The position numbers and the translations under genes are program-made. Under the pieces are notes generated by a model. It saw only the letters and a list, made by a program, of their open reading frames with translations, searched no databases and had not been told where the DNA came from. This document shows positions 12,533 to 23,900 of a DNA stretch of 64,000 nucleotides, one piece after another. The first letter of the stretch is position 1. Each line of letters opens with the position of its first letter. This DNA is from Voacanga thouarsii (lineage: Eukaryota > Streptophyta > Magnoliopsida > Gentianales > Apocynaceae): contig JANUWF010001281.1 of NCBI GenBank assembly GCA_026120185.1, forward strand, positions 3,390,501 to 3,454,500. Reading direction: 5' to 3'.

Positions 12533-13371
12533 CCTCTAATATTGTGTCAGATCGAGATCCTAGATTTACCTCAAAATTTTAGACTAAGCTGTAGTAGAGG
12601 TGTGGGACCACAATAAAGTTCAGCATAGCAACACACCTATACACGGATGGATAGATAGAACAAGTGAATGCAATTTTGCAAGACATGTTCTGGCTTGCGT
12701 TTTGAATTTTGGAGTTAAGTAGATTAATAATTTAGCATATGCAGAATTCATATACAATAATAGTTATCAATCAACAACTGGAATGGTCCTATTTGAAGCT
12801 CTGTATGGAAGAAAATGAAGTCCAAAATGAAGAATGGGTGAACAGGATGCTTTGGGTCTTGAAAAAGTTCGACATGCTATCGAGATAATTAACATCAAGT
12901 TAGAGGCAGTTCAGAGTAGACTACTTTGTAGAATAAGATAATGTATTCTTGAAATTAACTTCACAGTGACAATTGGGAATCAAAGGACAAGAAAAGAAAT
13001 TGGCATTTAGGTACGTTGGACCATTCCCTATTGTCGAGAGGATTAGGAAGGTGACCTATCAATTAGAGTTACCAGTAGAGTTTCAAAGTATTCCTGATGT
13101 GTTCCATGTTGCCCAACTTCAGAAATATGCAACTGATCCCACGCACATTTTGAATGAAGCGCTTGCTGAGATAACTCTAAGCTTAAAATATGAGGAAAAG
13201 CCTATTAAAATCTTAGAGTATACTGAAAAGGGGGAGCGGAATAAAGAAAATTTCACTGATAAAAGTGTTATGGAATCATCATCCAATGTGAAATACAACT
13301 TAGGAAATAGAAGCGAAGATAGTGAAGAAATATTATTAATTATTCCAGGTTTAAGTCAATTTCGAGGATGA
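12533..13371 (+). pseudogene. Integrase C-terminal part and chromodomain start of element A
   Basis: This is the continuation of the integrase after the solo-LTR insertion. The first part (12533-12970) has stops but keeps the order of the integrase core, including an ARHVLACVLNF stretch. The open part, 12973-13371 (132 aa), begins with basic residues (IKGQEKKLAFRYVGPFPIVE), the GPF/Y-type module of Ty3/gypsy integrases. FHVAQLQKY and YEEKPIKILEYTEKGERNKE follow, leading into the chromodomain. The aromatic-cage part (VKVxW...EEATWE type) is not recognisable, so the chromodomain is broken. In the family it directs insertion to modified histones. Confidence 0.8.
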
Positions 13372-13381
13372 AATATTTTGT

Positions 13382-13393
13382 AAGGAGGGGAGA
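13382..13393 (+). other. Polypurine tract of element A
   Basis: AAGGAGGGGAGA lies directly before the 3' LTR start (TGTAATATCCC, 13395). It is the plus-strand primer for reverse transcription and fixes the LTR boundary. Confidence 0.85.
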
Positions 13394-14125
13394 TTGTAAT
13401 ATCCCATATTTTAATCATCAATTGGCCAATACTTGTGATAGAATGAGAATTTATATCAATGGCCAGAACAAAGATGATCGGTATAATAAGACGAATATTT
13501 TGGTCTAATAATATCTTGTCGGGACCTAGATGTAATTATTGAAATTATTCTACCCGTACCCTAAATCTTTGGAAAGCTACTATTATTTTAAAAAAAAATA
13601 AGAATTTGAAGGTACACTAAGAATAGAAACTAATTAGTGCAATGAAACGCACATTTTGGTGTGAATAATACTATCTGGATTATCGGGGGTATTTTTGTCA
13701 TTTTGATAGCTCCCGTGACTTTGATCGCAAATTTGATCAAACTAACAAGGAATTGAATAATTTAAGTATTACAAATGGATCCAGTGAAATTTTTGGAGTT
13801 AAATGGTGAAGTAAAATATTTTTTCATTTCGGACCTGATTTTGGCCATTTTTTAGAAAAGTTAGAAATGCGGGTAAAACTTGAACGTGTGGCTCTATGTA
13901 ATTGGTAGATAGGGACATGTATCACATTATGAGAGGTTATATGAGATTTCATACAAGATAAATCATATCAAATAAGTTTTATAAAATAAAAAAAATTGTA
14001 GACAAATGAAATTAAGACACGTGGTGGATTTTGTGCATAAGGAGTAGGGAAAGAAGAGAGAAAGAAAAGGAATGAAAAGCTAGAGAAGAATAGGGAGAAA
14101 AAGGAAAAATGAGAGAGAAAGAAAG

Positions 14126-14162
<37 letters not shown>
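14126..14162 (+). repeat. (TG)n microsatellite
   Basis: About 18 copies of TG directly follow a purine-rich GAGA/AAAG tract in the leader part of the LTR. The corresponding place in the LTR at 54598-58456 holds GAGAGA runs instead, so the spot is expansion-prone. Confidence 0.95.
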
Positions 14163-14164
<2 letters not shown>

Positions 14165-15519
14165 CTTAGAGAAAAATCAAGCCAAAAGATCCTACATACA
14201 AGGTAAAAATCTATGCTTCAAGAAATAAAATCGTAGATCTCATTACGGTGATTATATTGATATGAATTTTAACATGAAAACATGATTTTCATGTCTTGAT
14301 TTTGGATCAAAGCTAGGGTTTGTGAACTTTTGTGTATAAACCTTGTATATGCTTATATAAGTGCCGACTGCCTAAGGGTTTTTGAATGATATTTTGTGTG
14401 AAAAAAAACTGAATAATTATGGTGGCTTAAAGGGTTGTTTCCGGTTGAGGAGATCATGATCATAGTAGAGTAAAAATGGAATTTACTTGGTTGGAAAAAT
14501 GGATTATACTAGCCTTTGATTAGAAAAGATGAATTTGTGTTGAACAAGTGTAATTCTTGTGAGCTATTGGAATCTGGAAATCATGGATTAAAGGATGATT
14601 TGAAAGAAAATTGAATGAATTAATGGTTCCAAGATGTTAAAGACTAAAGAAGAACAAATGAAAGCATGAATAGTGGAATTGAGGTAAAATTATTGGGGCT
14701 GTTTTTGCCCTGTTTTGTGTTACGAGAACAAGAACTCTGAAAACAACTAATACAGAATTAATGTTAAGAGTCTTATGGTCGTTTTGGTATATCATAGAGC
14801 CAAATCGGAGTTGTGGGTTGAATGTTATGTGCAAAACAAAATCATGTGTCAAGCAGTAAAATTCCAGAAAAATGAGTCCGAAAATAGATAAACTTAAGGA
14901 TGATTAATTATGCGATTTTGGATTAAATAAATGGTTAATATGAAGTGAATCCCTTGTATATGAAGAGATAAAGGATGTGAGAAAAGGAAAATGAAAGAAT
15001 TGATCAAACAACGAAAGAATTGATCAAACGACGTGAACGAAAGTTAAAAGTTTTCCTTAACTGTCGGGCACGTCGGCTGGACGCCGGCAACCCGTCGAAT
15101 GTTGGTTGGATGTCGGCGAACCGTCGACTATTTTTTGGCCGAACACGATTTGACCCAAAAAGGATGTTTGGTGTAGGTTTGTCATTAAATGGCTAATGGA
15201 ACGTTAAAAACAGTGGAAATGATAGTTGAACAGTCGTAAATGAAAAGAGTTTAGTTAGGACACGAGGTGAGTCCCTTTGATTTCTAAAACCTTTCGAAAG
15301 CTAATGTGCTTCACTTTTCCATGAAATGCTATGTTTTATGCCTTTTTTGAAATCCCTGAATATGCTTAAGGTTTATCTGAGCAAGATTTGCTTTATGCCA
15401 TTTTGGGCTTGAATGAACTTCATAATTGTCTTGGAAACTTTAAAGGATGATTAAAACATGAATTTTGTGAATTTAGTCATTTTGGATTAAATACTTGAGA
15501 TTTTCAGAAAATTGTGATT

Positions 15520-15890
15520 TTTGGAATCGGGTATTCATAAATTGACTGAAATGCCCTTATTGAAACATTTTATGGAAACTTTGAATTTAATCCTCTCTTG
15601 GGATTAGAATTTTGGCAATTCTTGAAATGAGATCCTTTTTTAATCGGGTAATTGGAAAATGATCCAAATGTCCTTATTGGAATGTTTATGAAAACTTTTG
15701 AAATCGGGTATAGGATAAATGACCGAAATACCCTTATTGGAACTTTTATGAATACTTTTCAAATCGAGTAAGGGTAAAATGACCCGAATACCCTCAGAGA
15801 GTCTTTTAGAATTGGGTATGGGTAAAATGACTTGAATACTCTTGAAAATAACTTTTGTGATCGAGTTCAGGAAAAATGACTCGAACAAAA
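15520..15890 (+). repeat. ~56-bp degenerate minisatellite within the LTR
   Basis: About six imperfect units share TCGGGTA, AAATGACC, CGAATACCC and TTATTGGAA blocks. The same block with similar unit order is in the related solo LTR at about 57080-57345, so it predates the separation of the copies. Each unit pairs CGGGTA with TACCC, giving small potential hairpins. Confidence 0.7.
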
Positions 15891-17167
15891 CTCTTTATCT
15901 TGTTTCAACATGATTTTGGAAAATGATTTCTCGTGATGAGATCGACTTTTGGAAAACAATCTTTTGATCCCTGAAATTGTTTTATTGGCCTGATGTGCCA
16001 TGGAATGAATTGATTAGCTCTGCAGAGTCTATGTGAATGATAATCAGACTTGTGAGTCAGTGTGATCAAATTCTGGAAAGTGTTCTTTTGCCCCAAAAAT
16101 ATTTTGATTTGAAAATCTTGCTAGATCAAATAACCCTCTGGTCTGATCAGTCGGATGGGGTTGGTATTGTTAACGTTGAGTACTCAGCAAGGATTTTGAT
16201 CTTTTTACTAGCTCATATTAGAGGTAGACGACCCCAAGTAACCTAGCTAGTTCTGGGGATTGTCTTACTCCAAACAGAGCGACCGGACATTGAGATAAGT
16301 CGTCTTGGCTAGCTGTTTAGCACCTGGCAATTGCCGCATCTGCGGGTGCTTCTTATTTTTGAGTCATTCGCTGGATGCTTGGCAAGGACACTCAGTGCTT
16401 TTGACTCCTTGCCGGCTCAATGGTGATTAGATTGGGACCCCTGGCTTATGGTGGCAAGTAAAAGATTGTGTACTGCGGTACACTAGTTATGCTACAGTAT
16501 ACCTGAGCAGAAGTACACTATGTTGTACTTATTCCGGTGATGCACGGTTGAGTACTAGAGGATGCGGTCTCAATACAATGATTCGTGGTGCCAAAGGCAA
16601 GGACTACGGGACTTGTATACAGGCCGACCTTCTGTTAGAGAAGTACCTATGATTTGAAAAAAATGAGGCAATGATTTGAAATTGAAATATAATTTTCCAA
16701 AAAAGATTGAGTTTTGAATAAACTCTTCATTATAGAGTTTTAGAATCATTTCCAATGAACAAATTATATGCTATATCATAAAAGTTTTATGTACTTTGTC
16801 TCTTTGATAAAGCACTAGCACACACGGGACTCATTGAGTGATTTTTCACTCATACATGTCTTTTATCTTACCCTTTTTGTAGGATCCGGAGTTGAGCGAA
16901 CCTACGGATAGAGGACGATACCACAGTGACAGTAGAACATTTCCCTTTTGGATAATGTACCTTATTACTGATGTTGAATGGAAATTTTCATGTGTGAGAT
17001 TCTTTGTTATATATGTGCACGTGACCATCAGTATGGGTTGTTGTATGGATCTAGACCTTACATACTCTGTTAATTTTTCGTTATAAAGATCTCTTATCTG
17101 GCTAACTGGATAGGGCGACAATCAGTGTTGATTTGCTTCGGTTGTTACCTTTAGTAGAGGTGTTACA

Positions 17168-17415
17168 ATATACATACATACATACATACATACATACATA
17201 CATACATACATACATACATGCATGCATGCATGCATGCATGCATGCATACATACATACATACATACATACATACATACATACATACATACATACATACATA
17301 CATACATACATACATACATACATACATACATACATACATACATACATACATACATACATACATACATACATACATACATACATACATACATACATAGAGA
17401 GAGAGAGAGAGAGAG

Positions 17416-17448
<33 letters not shown>
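17168..17448 (+). repeat. Compound microsatellite (CATA)n/(CATG)n/(GA)n/(GATA)n
   Basis: CATA repeats run from the LTR end with an internal CATG block (about 17216-17247), then GA (17395-17418) and GATA (17418-17448). Several frames remain open through it because the unit contains no stop codon in those frames; none is a gene. It sits exactly at the junction of element A's 3' LTR and the next LTR fragment. Confidence 0.95.
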
Positions 17449-18927
17449 TGCATTATTAAATCTAGAAAAAATATAATAATAATAGGATTAATTAATATAA
17501 TATCTTTTTATATTAATATTATTATTGTTGTTCTTACTAATACTTTTATCTATACTAATTTTTTATTTATGACACCTATCAATTTTTTTATATTAAATTA
17601 TTCTTATTCTATAAATTAATAATATACCCTAAAATACCTTATCAATTAATTTTAGAACTCCTAAACATTATTAGCATAATTGGATGGTGTTGTTGAATAG
17701 TTGAGCTTAAGCATATTAGGTTGAGAGTTATTTATTTGTACAGTTGTTGCTCGGTTGTAAACCATTGGTGACTTAAACCCTATGTTTACCTCAGGCAGGG
17801 CTAGATTTCCTTGAACCTAATTTAGAAGACTATTGTGTCAGTGAAGGAAAGAGATCCAGTAAGCCTTGCATAAAACTATTTGTAGGTCATAGTCACTTAG
17901 GCAAGTCAAATGGTGCCATATATTTGCAAATGTACTTTGGAATGCAATTATGGGCAATTCATTTTTCCTTTTCTATTCAAATTAAACCATTTCAAATTAA
18001 GCAAGTAATTTAAAGCAAAATACTAAATTTTTCCTAAAAACCACTTTTTAGCAAGAACTTTGTAAACCATAACTGCTATTTCAAAGAAAACACTTTGGAT
18101 GATTCTTCTTTTCTCAAAAGGGACAAATACAATGTTGATTACTCAATAAAAGTAGACTACTAGGACTAGTCTTTGAAGGGTTAGGATAATCCCTCAATTG
18201 GTGGCCACCTCTGAGGGGTAAGTCCTTCCCAAATAGGATGCCAGTTCTGTATATCATACCGGTCCAAGCTAGCCAATACAGTTCAGGTGGATTGTGTATT
18301 TTCAAAATGGACAACTGGTAAGTTTGGGTGTAGAGATGAAGGAGTATCTCACCCAATGGGCCATACACCTACCTTGTGTCAGAATGCACAAAGTGTGGCA
18401 TCTTGAACATTCTCTTGTCATGGTGCATAAAGTGTTGTGCCATGTCTTTTTCTATTGAGTGGTTAATTTTATTTTATACAATGTATGGCATTTGAAAGGA
18501 AAACACCACTTCTCGCTTTGCGAAATTTATTTGTGACCTGTCAGCACTTTACTTTTATAAATGTTTCTCAACTTGCATACATGAACTGTTTTCCCCGAAA
18601 CACCCTGAGCACACACGGGCTTACTGAGATTTATTTCTCACCACCTTATTATGCCATGGTTTCAGGTTGATCCTACTATAAAGGTTGAATGATTAGTGTT
18701 TCCTTTCAATGAGGACTTACTTTGATTGTATTTCATTTTGAGAGACTCTAGTTGACATTTGTTTGTTTTGAGACTTATTCATATATTGGTTTGATTTGTA
18801 ATAAGTTTAAATTTGGATCATTCTTTTTATTTTTTTTTTTGTGAGTCCTAGTTATAAAGACCCCTTGCCCTAAGGATGATGCGACATCCCCGACCTTATT
18901 AGGGTACATATGTAGCGGGGTGTTACA
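17449..18927 (+). mobile_element. Truncated family-B LTR (3' part)
   Basis: It matches the 3' half of 1-2425: AT-rich block, CAGGCAGGG at about 17795, donor-like CCA|GTAAGC (17859), hairpin TGAGA/TCTCA (18625-18640), acceptor GTTTCAG (18665) and terminal GGGGTGTTACA (18927). The upstream half is missing and the copy abuts the microsatellite. It lies next to Athila pol sequence, into which it probably inserted. The other side of that insertion is not visible. Confidence 0.75.
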
Positions 18928-18937
18928 AAAAGAATAT

Positions 18938-20163
18938 ACTTCATGACAGAGAGAAATTTCTCTCAGATGTGAAGTATTACTTTTAGGAGGGTCCTCTTAT
19001 TTTTTATTATTATGTAGATTATATTATTAGAAGATATGTTGATGAAAAAGCAACTCGAGATATTCTTCATCACTGCCATGAGGCACAAGCTAGGGTCATC
19101 ACTAAGCCAATGGAAATGCAAGGAAAGTGCTCGAATATAGATTCTACTGGCCTACAATTTTCAAGGATGCACATAGGCTTGTGAAAAACTATGATAGATG
19201 CCAAAGAACAGGTAATATTTCTAGAACACATGAGATGCTTTTATCACATTTTCATGCATGTGAGGTATTTAATTGTTGGGGAATTGGTTTTATAGGACTT
19301 TTTCCCAATTCTTTTGGCTGCAAATATAGATTGGTTGCTATTGATCATGTGTCAAAGTAGGTTGAAGCACAAGCTTTACCAACTAATGATGCTAGGGTGG
19401 TTGTTCATTTCCTTAAAAGACTTTTTACCAGATTTGGAGTTTCTAAAGTGCTTATCAGTGATAGGGGAACACATTTTTGTAACAACCAATTGGAAAAATG
19501 TGTTGAGTCGTGTAGGTGTTACTCATAAACTTGCAACTCTATATCATCCTCAAACTAGTGGCCAAATGGAAGTGGTTAATAAAGAGATCAAAAGGATTTT
19601 GGAAAAGATAGTCAAGCACACAAGAAATGATTGGAGTAAGAAATTAGATGATGCACATTATGCTTATAGAACTGCTAATAAAATGCCTTTAGGCACTAGA
19701 CCCTACAAATTGGTTTATGGGAAGGGCTGGCCATTTACCTGTAGAAATTGAAGACAAAGCATTTTGGGCAATCAAGCTTGAAAGTTTTGATTTTAATTCT
19801 GCAGGTGAAAAGAGATCTCTCCAATTGAATGAGTTTGATGAATAGAGAAATGAAGCCTATGAGAATCACAAAATGTACAAAGAAAAGGCCAAACAATGGC
19901 ATGACAAGCATATCCTACCCAACAAGGAATTTAAAGAAGGTGATCAAGTATTACTTTACAATTCAAGGCTAAGGATGTTTCTTGAAAAGCTTAAATCAAG
20001 ATGGTTTGAACTATTCATGATAGACAAAATATTTCCTTATGGCACTTTAGAAATCTCTCATGTAGAGAAAGGAACATTTAGAGTCAACAGAAATCGTTTG
20101 AAGCTTTACTTTGGAGAGAAACTTGGAGATTTGGAAAGAGCTTCTATAATTTTATATTCCTAA
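18938..20163 (+). pseudogene. Athila-type Ty3/gypsy integrase remnant
   Basis: In order: an RNase H/integrase linker (VDEKATRDILHHCH, about 19030-19078); a zinc-finger region with YDRCQRTG where a first Cys is expected; core WGIGFIG (first catalytic Asp replaced by Gly); LISDRGTHF with the second Asp; [11 protein letters not shown] with the Glu; and a C-terminal part (19873-20163) with GDQVLLYNSRLRMF and KGTFRVNRNRLKLYF. These are typical of the Athila/Tat branch. Frameshifts near 19120, 19490 and 19730 and TAG at the conserved Trp of VSKWVEA disable it. It would insert cDNA into the host genome if intact. Confidence 0.85.
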
Positions 20164-20640
20164 GAGAATTCCAATTCTTAACTGCTTTTATTTATTTATT
20201 TTTGTCTTTTCCTATTCTTTTTATTTGATAGGATATTTTTATTTCTTTATTTCTTTTCTTCTATTTTCATTTAGTATATTATTCTATTATGTAACTTCAA
20301 ACCTATTTTTGTTTTATTTTACTTATTTAGTATTTTATTTTCTTTGTGAATGATTGTAGATATTTCTTTTTGGATAATGATCTTCTTTTCCTCCCTTGAT
20401 AATCAATTTGATCTTCTACTCACTTGGAAAGTATTATTGTACTCTTTCTTCCTTATCATTCTGAGTCCCATTGCATACATTATTGCCCAATGAGGACATT
20501 GCCCACTTTAAGTTTGAGTGAGAGGTTGAGTGATATTCCTTGCAAGATTTTATTATGGTTCTTCCTTGTGAATTTTTTACCTTGAAAAATTGATGAAATT
20601 AAGGCTAAATGATTTCAATTTTTAGCATATTTCGATCATT
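20164..20640 (+). other. Athila 3' non-coding region
   Basis: This is T-rich sequence after the pol stop. It includes CAATGAGGACATTGCCCAC and TTTAAGTTTGAGTG (about 20487-20520), the wording commonly found between pol and the next part of Athila/Tat elements. No env-like ORF is visible. Confidence 0.55.
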
Positions 20641-20904
20641 TATAAACATTTTATTTTGTCACGGCTACGTTTCTAAAGGTCAAAGTTCTTTTTTACTACA
20701 AATTTAAAAATTGTGTAGGTAAAAATAATTTTTTGCCACAGAGATTTGAAATTGTGGGTAAAGAAATTTTAAGTATATTTTTTCTTATTTTATCAAATAT
20801 TAAAAAATGTCAACACAAAATGGAAGCTTTCACTAGATACCATGGTTGAGTTAATTGTTTATATTCAAGGAGTTGCGTATTCAAATCTTGATATTATTAT
20901 TTTA
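20641..20904. other. Possible CACTA-remnant flank of the ~152-bp array
   Basis: Motifs such as GTCACGGC, ACTACAAATTT and GCCACAGAGATTTG...ATTGTGG resemble the inside of the 29665-30212 CACTA MITE. A decayed tRNA-like string (GTTGAGTTAATTG...GTATTCAAATCTTG, about 20845-20900) follows. No terminal inverted repeat or 3-bp duplication could be fixed, so this is suggestive only. Confidence 0.3.
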
Positions 20905-23900
20905 TTAATTTTTATGTAGTTTTTTTAAACCAACTACCTAGTTTTTTGGATATTTTTCTAGATACTATATTAGATTATATGCCAAAATATATATGATTAC
21001 CTTCAAATATTGTCATAACACTTTTCTTAGTAATTTTAACAAATGTAATGGTTGGATCGTTAATTTGATACGCTTATCTTTGTAAAAGCGTTAGATTTTG
21101 GATATTTTTCTAAATATTATGCTAGATAATATGCCAAAATAAATTCGATTACCTTCAAAAGTTTGTCATAACACTTTTCTTAGAAATTTTAACAAATTTA
21201 ATTATTGGATCGTTAATTCGATACGCCTATCTTCGTAAATGCACTAGGTTTTGGATATTTTTTTAGATAATAAGATAGATTATGTACCAAAATGTATCTA
21301 CTTACCTTAAAATTTTGTTATAAGACTTTTCATAGCTATTTTAATAAATCAAACGGTTAGATCGTTAATTTGATATGCCTACCTTTGTAAATGAGTTATA
21401 TTTTGCATTTTTTTTTTTAGATATTATGCTAGATTATGTATCAAAATATATCCGATTACCTTCAATTTTTTTTCATCACACATTTCTTAATAATTTTAAC
21501 AAATCTAAAGGTTAGACCATTAAATTGAAATATCTATCTTTTTAAATGCGTTAGGTTTTGGATATTTTTTTAGATATTATACTAGATTACTTACCAAAAT
21601 ATATCTGACTACCTTCAAATTTTGTCAGAACGCTTTCTTTAGTATTTTTAACAAATATAATGGTGGAATCATTAATTTGATATACCTTTCTTTATAAATA
21701 CGTTAGGTTTTGGGTATTTTTCTAGATATTAAGCTAGATTATGTGCCAAAATATATCTAATTACCTTCAAATTTTGTCATAACACTTTTCTTAGTAATTT
21801 TAACAAATCTAATAGTTGGATCATTAATTTTATATGTCTATCTTTGTAAATGTGTTAGGTTTTGGATATTTTTCAAGATATTGTGCTAGATTATGTGACA
21901 AAATATATCTATTTACCTTCAAATTTTGTCACAACATTTTTCTTAGCAATTTAGCAAATCTAACGATTGGATCGGTAATTTGATACGCCTATCTTTATAA
22001 ATGTGTTAAGTTTTGAATATTTTTCTAAATATTATACTAGATTATGTGCCAAAATATATTGGATTACCGTCAAATCTTATCATAACACTTTCTTTAGTAT
22101 TTTTTTAACAAATCTAATGGTTAGATTGTTAATTTTATACGTGTATCTTTGTAAATACATTAGCTTTTGGATGTTTTTTTAGATATTATGCTAGATTATC
22201 TTCAAATTTTGTCATAATACTATTCTTAGTGATTTTAACAAATCTAATAGTTGGATTAATAATTTGATATACCTATCATTATAAATGCGTTAGGTTTGGA
22301 TATTTTTTAGATATTGTGATAAATTATGTGCCAAAGTATATCCAATAACCTTTAAATTTTGTCATAACACTTTCTCCAGCAATTTTAAAAAATCTAATTG
22401 TTAGATCATTAATTTGATATGTCTATTTTTATAAATGTGTTGGTTTGGCATATTTTCTAAATATTATGTCAGATTATGTACTAAAATATATCTGATTACC
22501 ATCATATTTTGTCATAATACTTTTCTTAATAATTTTAACAAATCTAATGGTTAGATCATTAATTTGATACACTTATCTTTATAAATGCATTAGGTTTTGA
22601 ATATTTTTCTAGATATTATGCAAGATTATATGCCAAAATATATTCGATTACCTTCAAATTTTGTCATAACATTTTTCTTAGAAATTTTAACAAATCTAAC
22701 GGTTAGATTGTTAATTTGATATGTCTATCTTTGGAAATGCGTTAGGTTTTGGATTTTTTTTTTTTAGAATTATGCTAGATTATGTACCAAAATATATACG
22801 ATTACCTTCAAATTTTGTCATAACACTTTTGTTAGTAATTATAACAAATCTAATGGTTGGATTATTAATTTGATATGCCGACCTTTTTAAATGTGTTAGG
22901 TTTTGAATATTTTTCTAAATATGATGCTAGATTATGTATCAAAATATATCCGATTACCTTCAAATCTTGTCATAACAGATTTTTTTTTATAGCAATTTTA
23001 ACAAATCTAAGGGTTGGATCATTAATTTGATGCATCTATATTTATAAAAACGTTAAGTTTTAGATTTTTTTTATTTTTAGATATTATTCTAGATTATGTA
23101 CCAAAATATGTCTGATTATCTTCAAATTTTGTCATAACGCTTTCTTAGTGATGTTAGCACATCTAATAGTCGGATCATTAATTTGATACGCCTATCATTG
23201 TAAATGCGTTTGGTTTTAGATATTTTTTTAGATATTATGCTAGATTATATGCCACAGTATATCCAATTACCTTTAAATTTTGTCATAATACTTTTCCTAG
23301 CAATTTTAAGTAATCTTATAGTTGGATCGTTAATTTGATATACCGATCTTTGTAAATGCGTAGGTTTTGGATATTTTTCTAAACATTATATTAGATTACG
23401 TGCCAAAATATATTCGATTGCCTTCAAATTTTGTTGTAACACTTTTTTTAGTAATTTTAACAAATGTTGCGGTTGAATTGTTAATTTAATACTCCTATCT
23501 TAATAAATACATTAGGTTTTGAATATATTTTTCTACATATTACGTTAGATTATATGCCAAAATATATCTGATTACCTTCAAAATTTGTCATAACATTTCT
23601 CTTAGCAATTTTAACAATTTATATGTTGGATCCTTAATTTGATACGCTTATCTTCGTAAATGCGTTAGGTTTTTTATTTTTTATTTTAGATATTATACAA
23701 GATTATATGCCAAAATATATTCGATTACTTTAACAAATCTAATGGTTAGATCATTAATTTGATATGCTTATTTTTGTAAATGCGTTAGGTTTTAGATATT
23801 TTTTTAGATATTATGCTAGATTATGTGCCAAAATATATCCGATTACCTTCAAATTTTGTCATAACATTTTTTTTAGCAATTTTAACAAATCTAATGGTTG

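Larger units (their letters stand above)
2426..17167 (+). mobile_element. Element A: decayed Ty3/gypsy retrotransposon, Tekay/Del clade
   Basis: Signals occur in the order expected of a chromovirus: LTR end, tRNA-Met primer site (2544), acidic ORF at the gag position, zinc knuckle (3818-3861), protease-like VDPGSTHS (4085), RT with FIDDIL (5083-5100), RNase H, integrase, chromodomain start, polypurine tract (13382-13393) and a 3.8-kb 3' LTR. The text around residues 45-90 of the 12973-13371 ORF (NEALAEITLSLKYEEKPIKI) resembles the Tekay chromodomain linker. The integrase is split by a reversed solo LTR (6511-12527). Many stops and frameshifts make it inactive. Its left LTR continues outside the window. 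Confidence 0.85.
13395..17167 (+). repeat. 3' LTR of element A (3.77 kb)
   Basis: It starts TGTAATATCCC and ends GGTGTTACA. It is closely related along most of its length to the solo LTR at 54598-58456; the block between about 55,100 and 56,750 is less alike. It contains a (TG)n run at 14126, a GC-rich patch at 15060-15130, a ~56-bp minisatellite (15520-15890), GTTGAGTACTCAG near 16173, a perfect hairpin (16835-16852) and the U5 block near 17080. Splice-like sites: donor AAG|GTAAAA (14203) and acceptor TTTTTGTAG (16882). Several short ORFs inside have no protein-like composition. Confidence 0.85.

Noticed and set aside
2426..13371. Endogenous pararetrovirus
   Set aside because: LTRs, a tRNA-Met primer site after the LTR, a polypurine tract and an integrase with chromodomain start are present. 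Pararetroviruses lack LTRs and integrase.
17102..17453. Several overlapping ORFs of 67-98 codons on both strands (HTYI/MYVC repeats)
   Set aside because: They are translations of the CATA/CATG microsatellite, which lacks stops in several frames. No start context or protein-like composition.
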